Source: Mermis nigrescens
Lineage: Eukaryota > Nematoda > Enoplea > Mermithida > Mermithidae
NCBI GenBank assembly: GCA_036768485.1
Contig: JAVLUZ010000511.1
Span: 138,411-202,410, forward strand
DNA: 64,000 nucleotides
Direction: 5' to 3'
How positions within the stretch are numbered: the stretch's first letter is position 1; the number at the start of each line of letters is the position of its first letter. The translations under genes were made by a program, and so were the position numbers. Positions 34,670 through 64,000 of this stretch are shown piece by piece. The notes below the pieces were generated by a model that saw nothing but the letters and a program-made list of their open reading frames with translations, was not told where the DNA came from and did no database searches.

Positions 34670-34930
34670 GTGCTTTTTGCACAAGGTCTCTTGTATATAT
34701 TCGAAGACGGTCTCCAAAATTATACGTAAATTTTAGGATAATAAAATATAATAATAATAATAAAAATAATAAAATATGTGTAATACACTAGGTTTTTCGA
34801 CCTTTAAAAGCGAAGTTCATCGAATTTTTGGCTTTTTCAGCGATGAAAAGATAAAAAAATTATCAGTACGGTACAAAGCGCCGAAAAATTTCGATTTTTC
34901 AACCGTTTTAAGATGGAATCCGCTGGATAT
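34670..34930. mobile_element. family B fragment, diverged
   Basis: Follows B from 'atagtgctttttgcacaagg' through 'gacggtctccaaaatt' to 'gtacaaagcgccgaaaaatt', with an AT-rich microsatellite (taataaaa) at 34738-34780. Confidence 0.55.
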
Positions 34931-35173
34931 GTTTTAGTATTATACGGTGGATCTACTAAAACGCTCTTTCATAAGATAAAAAACGACTTGTTGTGTCATG
35001 TGAAGGTAGCGTTTTACTCAATGTTTTGGTCCATACTTATAAAATACGTTAAATCCTCATAAATCATTAGCCTCAGAGTCGTGTCAGGAGTAATTGGTCA
35101 ATTTATTGTTGTAATCAGCTTGATTTTATTGAAAAAGTAGTAAGACTCATGTAGATACGATTTGCTTCTTTAG

Positions 35174-57598
<22,425 letters not shown>

Positions 57599-57629
57599 CC
57601 GAAATTTTGACGTCGCGTCCGGTTCTCCT

Positions 57630-57664
57630 TATTGTGACGACGTCATAAGTGTGACGACGTCACA
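57630..57664 (+). repeat. two tandem GTGACGACGTCA words in the SCaMC 3' UTR
   Basis: GTGACGACGTCA occurs twice with a 16-bp period about 35 bp after the stop codon, preceded by a related 'gacgtcgcgtccgg'. Each word is an imperfect palindrome. The function is unknown. Confidence 0.75.
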
Positions 57665-57964
57665 TCTCAAAAGAATCGTGCGACGACATGAAAGTTTACT
57701 GCCCAATTTCGCCAGCCATTGCATAGACTTTAAAACAAATGTCGTTCTGGCTCTTAATGGCACAACTTTTCGAAAAACAAAAATTTTTCACGGTTTGACA
57801 TACATTCGTTAGTCAATATCATTGTCATGCTATTTACGTGATGCGCTTTGCTCATTGATCAGAATATGCGTACTCATTATTATTCTTAACTTTTTTCGTA
57901 TAGAGTATTCGATATCCGTGACCTGTTTGGAATGATTTATGATTCGATGCTACGAGTTTACGAC
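57665..57964 (+). other. probable SCaMC 3' UTR and flank
   Basis: No coding sequence. No clear AATAAA occurs in this stretch, so the polyadenylation site was not placed. Confidence 0.35.
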
Positions 57965-58200
57965 CATACGTGGGCGGCACCAAAGTTCTAAAGGGGGGGG
58001 TGTGCAAGATTTTTTCAAAGGTAAAAAAAGCTTTAAAATGGTTGTATGGCAAAAAACACTATTTTTCAACGATTCTCATCGAGCACTATCCATTGGCATC
58101 AAAAAGTTGTGAAAAAAAACAAAAAATTGTCAAAAATTGAATTCTGGCGTATTTTGGCTTCTGCGGGGTGCATGCCCCCAAACCCCCACGGCCAGGTATG
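57965..58200. mobile_element. family A hAT-like MITE
   Basis: 236 bp, ends CATACGTGGGCGGCACC and CACGGCCAGGTATG, with an exact 8-bp duplication TTTACGAC (57957-57964 and 58201-58208). Confidence 0.92.
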
Positions 58201-58447
58201 TTTACGACCCATTATTCAGACATACATACCTTTGATCATACATGGGCATTAAACAAATTCTGGGGAGAGTCTGATGGGGCTACATTCCCAAAAATAACAC
58301 CGAAAATTCAATTCTGCGGGTCTATCGATTTTTGAGGGAAGTCGCTGTCTGCCAAATTCTGGGGGGGGCAGACAGAACTCGCCCACGTCTATTTGTACCT
58401 ACGATGTATACGTATGTGCATCAAACTATCTATCCGTCAGACTATCA

Positions 58448-59050
58448 TGCATACAGCGGCAGATTTAGGGGGGGGGCGGCGCCCTTCATTGGTCTAACGT
58501 TGTTAGCGATAGAAAGAATGGATGTGCAATTGTAATGATTTTTGCTGATCGTAATTCTTCAAAATTTTCCGACGCCGGATGATGCCAATTAATGACATTT
58601 GCTAATTTTTTGGCAGCCCGAAAGCCATGTTTTTAGGTTTGGGCTAGGTTTTAATCGCAACAAACGTTTTTGAGACGTCAAAACAATTTCTGGAGCATTA
58701 CAGCAGCTATTTCGGCGTAGTTTTCTTCTATTTTTAAGCATAAATTCCGAAAATTTTGACGCTTCGCGTCAAATGCTTCAGTGACAAATGATCCAAGTGC
58801 ACAAATGAAGAATAACGTTCTGCCCAAAATCACAAATTTTCTCGCGCTTCGCGCCGTGTTTTCACTAGAGTCAAAGAAGTTCAATCATTTATTCGCACAA
58901 AATGTCTAAAATTTCGAAATTTTTTGGAAAAATTTTGCGCCTAATTGAATTTTAAATAAAAATGTACAGCGTGAAACAACGAAAAAACGCTATTCCGCAT
59001 TCCGCACGTGATTGGCAAATTGATGATATTAAAATTTTTCTACTAATTCT
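58448..59050. mobile_element. family C MITE, right end lost
   Basis: It starts CAGCGGCAGATTTAGGGGG and follows C through 'gatgccaattaatgacattt', 'gcagcccgaaagccatg' and 'tagttttcttctattttt', with hairpin words near 58755 (gacgcttcgcgtc) and 58842 (gcgcttcgcgccg). No CCACTG end was found. Confidence 0.7.
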
Positions 59051-59228
59051 ACTATACCTGTATATACCCCCACCTACTTCGTGAACATGGTAGCGTTAGT
59101 AAGGCGAATTTTCGCCATCAATTTTTTAGAAGATGACTCGAAAATTTTTGGACCCCGGAATTTCGGCCCTGTGTATCTATGTATGCTCAATGTTGTACAC
59201 ACATGTTTTGACTGAATCACAGACCGAG

Positions 59229-59493
59229 CATAGGTAGGCAGCACCAAAATTCTAAGGAGGGGTGCAAGATTTTTCAAAGGTCAAAAAATAGTCTTAAAAA
59301 TGATGGTATGGCGAAAAAACTATTTTTCAACGTTTCTCATCGAGCACTATCCATCGGCATCAAAAAATTGCGGGAGAAAACCGAAGAAATTTTCAAAAAT
59401 TGAATTATGGGTGGGGGCATTTTGGTTTCTGGGGGCGGTTTCGGCCTTCTTGGGGTTGCATACCACAACCACCTCCCCTCACGCCCACGTGTG
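59229..59493. mobile_element. family A hAT-like MITE
   Basis: 265 bp, ends CATAGGTAGGCAGCACC and CACGCCCACGTGTG, with an exact 8-bp duplication AGACCGAG (59221-59228 and 59494-59501). Confidence 0.92.
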
Positions 59494-59791
59494 AGACCGA
59501 GCGTTTGCTTGATTAGGTTCAATTCGCGATCTATAGTAAGTTTATCATTTTTTATGATGCGATCACTTAAGTGAATATGGAATATGTGCAGAATATTATG
59601 TTATTCATACCTAAAACCTAAGTCCCGTGCTTTTGCCTTATTTTCGTACGCTCAATAAGACCCGATAGATATGTACTTATATAAAACTGCTTGCTTTGTT
59701 TTATCCGTCGGTTAAATTTTTATGCTCATGTACGTTTTAATAAACTCGCCAGAAGCAACCATTGAAGGTGCTTCATAGTTAGCCTCACAAG

Positions 59792-60528
59792 CAGGGCGTA
59801 ACCACACTTGAGGGGGTATGCACCTCCATCAGAAGGTCGACTACCCCCCAGAATTCAATTTTTCAGAATTTTTTGATGTCAGTGGCTAGTGCTCGATGAG
59901 AAACGTTCAAAAATGGTGCTTTTCCGCCATACCACCACCTTTAATACCATTTTTTTACCTTTGAGAAATCTTGCACACCCCCATAAAATTTTGGTGCTGC
60001 CCACCTGCGGGCGTAATCAGGATTTTATTCCGGGTGGGGGGTAAAATTTTTGAAGTCGTTTATCTCGAGAACCATAAGGAAATACGTGAAAATAATGACA
60101 TTTTTGAGCGTTTCCCGAAGAGATCTGTAACATGAATAAATTTTTTGCTTGTTATCGTTCAACATATCTGTGCGAGACTAATTTCTTAATATCGAATTAA
60201 AGCTCGATTCAAAAAAATCCGAAATTCTTGTCTTTACATTTTATTTTGCGGCTTTGCAGAGAAAACTAATGCGTAACTTAATAAATCGGCGCGAAGCGAT
60301 AAAACTTTGACACATTAACTATTCTTAAGTCAAGTTTGGGCTTGCTTCTAAGGTAAGAAATATGATAGGGGAAATTCTGCGTTTCGTAGCTCAAAAAGTG
60401 TGCTAAGCACGTATTTTGGCTCTTTTTAGTCGACTTCGAGTTTTTAATTTTTCCTTCCGGGGACCCTTGTGAAAAATAAAAATATTTTTCAATTCGGAGA
60501 GGGGCGGGCCCCCTTTCCCTCGCCTCTG
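59792..60528. mobile_element. family G hAT-like MITE carrying an A insertion
   Basis: Ends CAGGGCGTAAC and CCTCGCCTCTG, with an exact 8-bp duplication CTCACAAG (59784-59791 and 60529-60536). The A copy lies 11 bp inside its left end. Hairpin word ggcgcgaagcgat near 60288. Confidence 0.87.
59803..60009. mobile_element. family A MITE nested in family G
   Basis: 207 bp, ends CACACTTGAGGGGG and GCTGCCCACCTGCG, flanked by GGCGTAAC (59795-59802) and GGCGTAAT (60010-60017), 7/8. Confidence 0.83.
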
Positions 60529-60619
60529 CTCACAAGCACACCTCGGCGTGGAAGGGTCTGGCCCGGCTCCCATCCCTAAAAATCGATAGAACCCCGAGTT
60601 AAATTTTTAGGGGCTTGGT

Positions 60620-60775
60620 CCCATCTAGTGTTGTAAAAGATAAGGATTTTTTGCAAGATAAAAGATAAAGATAAAGTTGAAATCTTAAAATCTAAAAGAT
60701 AAAGATAAAGATTAAAAATTAAGAAAGATAAAGATAATTTGCAAGATAAAGGAACCAAAAAGATAAAGATAGAGT
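60620..60775. repeat. AGATAA-reiterated hAT-like terminus
   Basis: It starts CTAGTGTTGTAAAAGATAAGG, a hAT-type end, followed by about fifteen AGATAA(A) words. The right limit was not found. Confidence 0.55.
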
Positions 60776-60795
60776 GTAAATACGGTCGCCTGGAC

Positions 60796-61024
60796 CTATA
60801 GTCTGGTTCATTGAACTGTGAGGTTTTTGAAAAAGTTTGAAGCGGTTACAAAAGTGTTTTAAACTAATAAAATAAATATGATATATTACAGTATGTTGAG
60901 TCATATAGAGACGTATGCTTGTTTGAGCCGCATTACTGCATCACAAGTTTAAACCGCTTTTGTAGCCTGATTCTTGAGGAAAATTTCAGAAGAAAACCGC
61001 AAAGTTAAATGAAACAGACTATAG
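60796..61024. mobile_element. small inverted-repeat element (TATAGTCT family)
   Basis: CTATAGTCTGGTTCATT at the left and AATGAAACAGACTATAG at the right, 229 bp. 'tttgaagcggttacaaaag' and 'aaaccgcttttgtag' inside are also inverted, so it folds as a long imperfect hairpin. Confidence 0.68.
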
Positions 61025-61151
61025 GAGAATGTTGTATGTGAAGAGCAATAAACCAGAGGTCAAAGAGGTAATCGGCATGAAGCACTCATAAATGTAGGTT
61101 TGGTGGTTTACCCGCGGTATCTAACTGTACGCACGTAATACTACTACTGGC

Positions 61152-61308
61152 CAGGCACGTAACTGGCCGTCCTATTTTGGTGGGGAACCAACACCAATTT
61201 TGGGGGGACTAATCCAAAAATAGCACAAAATAACGTTTAAAAAGTCCTACCTACTGAATTTTTGGGGGTCCGGCCGGACCCTTCCATTCCCCCAGAGCTA
61301 TCTGCCTG
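61152..61308. mobile_element. family H hAT-like MITE
   Basis: Reverse orientation: CAGGCACGTAACTGGCCG to AGAGCTATCTGCCTG. Flanks CTACTGGC and CTACCCGC match 6/8. Confidence 0.68.
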
Positions 61309-61344
61309 CTACCCGCTGACAGCAAGTCATTTCTTTCTTTTCAC

Positions 61345-63090
61345 AAGCATCGAAACGAAAACGGAAACGATGGGTAAAATCCGGAAACGGAAACGATGTG
61401 TAAAAGCCGGAAACGGAGACGGAAACGATACAAAGCACCGGAACCGGGGTTTCCCAAGTAGGGCCCATCAGGGTGAACACCCCAAACCCCGTTTCCGGCT
61501 AAATTTCTCCCACTTAAGGGGGATTTAGGGGCTCGGAAACTGGGTGCCCCATTATTCATATGAGAAGCTGACCCCGGTTCCATTGAAAGTTTCTCCGACT
61601 GGAGGTAGTCCAAATTGCCGTAACCGGGGTTCCAAAAGTAGGGCACATCAGGGTCGAAACCCCAAACCCCATTTCCGGCAAAATCTTACGCATGGAAGCA
61701 GCGTTTTTTGTATTCGGCAAAGATTTTTACCGATGTGCAAAAACTTTTCAGGACCATCTTTGTACATGTCAACGACTTTTGGGAAGTCAAAATTGCAAAA
61801 AAGGTCTAAAATTCGAAAACATTTTCAGCTTTTAGCGCCGAAATGAGCAATTATGTGTAATATATATCTTTATAATTGCAGAAATTGCATTTCAAAAGGA
61901 AAAATGTCAAATTTTTCGGCGCTTCGCGCCGTTTAAGACGATTCTTGGTGATTTTTGCCTTTAGAGACCCAGAAATTAGCTGAAATACTCTACCAAAAGT
62001 CGAACAACTCTGTTTTTACAACATTAAAATTGCTACTGTACCATATTTTAGTACACAAAAATTTGCATGTACGAAATGTACAAAGACTTTTGGGGACCAT
62101 CTTTGTACATGTACAAACGGACCTTATACAAAAAAACGCTGCATGGAATGGGGGTTTAGGGGCTCGGAAACAGGGTACCCCATTATTCCCATATCTAGCT
62201 GACCCCAGCTCCGTCGGGGGTTTCTCCGCCCTGGGGGCTGTCCAAAGTGCTGGAACCGGGGTTCCATAAGTAGGGCTCATCAGGGTCAACACCCCCAACC
62301 CCGTTTCGGCAAAACTTTACCCAAAGAATGGGGGTTTAGGGACTAGGAAATTTAGTAGCTCATTTATCATACATGTAGCTGACCCCAGTTCCGTCGGGGT
62401 TTCTCCGCTCTGAGGGTAGTCCAAAGTGGAGGAACCGAGGTTCTCCAAGTAGGATCCTCCAGGGTCAATACCCGCCCAACCCCGTTTCCGGCAAAATTTT
62501 ACCCATGGAAGGGGGTTTGGGGGCACGGAAACGGAGTACCTCATTATTCATATAGTATGTACAGTCAAGACCACAAGTAACGTCACTTAAGCGCATGTCC
62601 TACAGACGCCTGACAATCAAAGTGACAGGCGTGGGTTTCTTCGCACCTGGGGGTGGTCCAAAGTGGCGGAACCAGGGTTCCCCAAGTAGGACCTATTAAT
62701 GTAAACACCCCCAACCCCATTTCCGGCAAAATTGCTCCGACTGAAGGGGGTTTAGGAACTCGGAACGGGGTACCCCATTATTTATATGAGAAACCTCGGT
62801 TCCGTCAGGGGTTTCTCCGCCATGGAAGAAGTCCAAAGTGCCGGAAGCGGGGTCGCAAGTAGGGCCCATCAGGGTCATCAACACCCCTAACCCCTTTTAC
62901 GAAAGTTTTTCATTTACTGAAGGAAGGTTTAGGGGCTCGGAAATGGGGTACCGCATATTTCAAACGTGAAGCTGAACCCTGTTCCGTTGGGGGCTTCTTC
63001 GCTCTGGGGGGCAGTCCAAAGTGTCGTGGCCGGGGTTCACCAAGTAGGACCTATTAATGTGAACACCCTCAACCCTGTTTCGCGGCAAAG
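61345..63090. repeat. tandem GC-rich repeat, unit about 180-200 bp
   Basis: It opens with reiterated GGAAACGGAAACGATG words, then at least six units sharing 'gggtttaggggctcggaaac', 'ccccattattcatatgagaa', 'gctgaccccggttccgtcgg', 'ggtttctccgc', 'gtccaaagtgccggaaccgg' and 'caagtagggcccatcagggt'. A B element interrupts it at 61699-62141. Composition is far above local GC. The open frames here are by-products. Confidence 0.85.
61699..62141. mobile_element. family B hAT-like MITE inside the tandem repeat
   Basis: 443 bp, clean ends CAGCGTTTTTTGTATTCGG and ACAAAAAAACGCTG, flanked by CATGGAAG (61691-61698) and CATGGAAT (62142-62149), 7/8. Its two subterminal hairpin words are near 61835 (degraded) and 61915 (cggcgcttcgcgccg). 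Confidence 0.9.
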
Positions 63091-63093
63091 TTT

Positions 63094-63545
63094 CTGCAGA
63101 AGTTCATAGAAATTCATTATAGAAGTTCGATAAAGAACTTCGAAGAAGTTCTATAGAAGTTCTATGGAAGACTGTCGAACTTCGAAGAAGTTCTATAGAA
63201 GTTCGATAAAGAACTTCGAAGAAGTTCGGATAAAGAACTTCGAAGAAGTTCTATAGAAGTTCGATAAATTACTTTGATCGAAGTTCTATAGAAGACTGTC
63301 GAACTTCGATAAGACGCTAATCGAAGTTCGATAAATTTTTAATAGAACTTTGATAGAATGCACATCGAAGTTCGTCTAACTTTGAGACAAAATGCTGCAA
63401 ATCTTTGATAGAACTTCGATGTTGTGCAAATCGAAGTTCGGCCTAAGTTCGACAAACCTTTTATAGAACTTCGATAGTGAGCAAATCGAAGTTCGACAGA
63501 TCTTTTATAGAACTTCAAGTCGAAGTTCTAAGAGACCAAAAAATG
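63094..63545. repeat. array of GAAGTTC / GAACTTC palindromic words
   Basis: Several dozen heptamers in both orientations, separated by GATAAA, TATA or GAA linkers (gaacttcgaagaagttc, gaagttctatagaagttc). The right part is looser. It would form many alternative small hairpins. Confidence 0.85.
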
Positions 63546-64000
63546 AGGTCATAGAACTTTGAGTGAGCAAATAGCAAGGGTCATTTAAATTTTAATAGGT
63601 ACCTAAGTACCTATACATAGCTCCTAATACATGCTTCCTTGTTGAATAATAACCTTGAATTGCATTGATTTTCGGTATCCCATTTCCGAGTCATGTGAAA
63701 CAGACTATAATTAATGCATGCGCCTACATAATTTATGCTCATCTTTATTGGCGATAGCATGACCTTGCACTCATCTGTTTAGCGACCCAAAGACGTTTTT
63801 CTATACGCACCTTCAAAACGCTCTCGCTAGAAAAAGATCTACGACTTGACTTGATTGACATTTGGAAATCCAGAAAGATGTTTAATTGCAAGAAATGGAA
63901 TAAGGCAAAGCTTTTTTGCAAGCATAAATCGATAAAATCAAAGCTCACGCTTATGTTTAATCGAGGATTTTTAATCTGAAATTTAATTTTGTCATTTTCA
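63546..64000. other. no gene seen
   Basis: A minus-strand frame (63948-63745, MSFDFIDLCLQKSFALFHFL) is unrecognised and probably chance. A lone gtgaaacagactata word at 63689 matches the TATAGTCT element ends. Confidence 0.3.

Noticed and set aside
63094..63545. Array of heat-shock elements
   Set aside because: The GAA and TTC blocks are spaced by 1 or 4 bases, not the 2-base gap of nGAAnnTTCn, so it does not fit a canonical heat-shock element.
63745..63948. Minus-strand 67-codon frame at the right edge
   Set aside because: No recognised features, low-complexity F/S composition, and no supporting context.

Overview
This is nuclear DNA of an animal, most likely an arthropod (perhaps an insect; I cannot place it to order). 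The evidence is spliced genes with GT/AG introns, one intron of 57 bp and others of several kb, an AT-rich background, CR1-like non-LTR retrotransposons, and a very heavy load of short hAT-like elements. Most open reading frames in the window are chance frames inside repeats.

Two host genes, both on the + strand, can be supported. (1) At the left edge are the last two coding exons (2146-2254 and 5165-5346) of a Ral guanine-nucleotide exchange factor (RalGDS/Rgl type), which encode its C-terminal Ras-association domain. (2) From 35174 to 57598 lie ten coding exons of a calcium-dependent mitochondrial ATP-Mg/phosphate carrier (SCaMC, SLC25A23/24/25 type): four N-terminal EF-hand units followed by a three-repeat carrier body. 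All exon phases join without a break and give about 466 codons, so only a short first coding exon is missing. EF-hands 1 and 3 look canonical; 2 and 4 have lost key calcium ligands.

The rest is repeats. One nearly full-length CR1-like element (about 12.3-17.5 kb, + strand) has a PHD-finger ORF1 and an endonuclease/reverse-transcriptase ORF2 broken by one nonsense codon, two frameshifts and an 871-bp hAT-like insertion. A second CR1 (29.8-25.6 kb, - strand) is broken by two insertions, and two 3' fragments lie at 22.7 and 30.6 kb. Around them are at least six non-autonomous families with short terminal inverted repeats and 8-bp target-site duplications (TSDs), the mark of hAT elements. I call them A (about 260 bp), B (about 445 bp), C (about 590 bp), E (about 220 bp), G (about 590 bp) and H (about 177 bp); a further family, F (about 400 bp), has unproven ends. 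Many copies have exact 8-bp duplications that can be read directly.

The most striking structure is nesting. At 17.8-21.7 kb a family C copy contains a B copy, which contains a 3.06-kb element, which contains a 2.4-kb CCGGGG-ended hAT element, which itself carries B and E pieces. At 42.3-45.0 kb a hAT element with a transposase fragment contains an A copy that contains another A copy. Two further patterns cut across families: a GC-rich hairpin (GGCGC-TTC-GCGCC) recurs several dozen times in otherwise different families, and many hAT-like elements have ends made of one reiterated short word that differs by family (CCGGGG, CCTCGG, GGTTCC, GAGGTTTT, CAGGAGAAT, AGATAA). All coordinates were read by eye; no alignment or database search was run.
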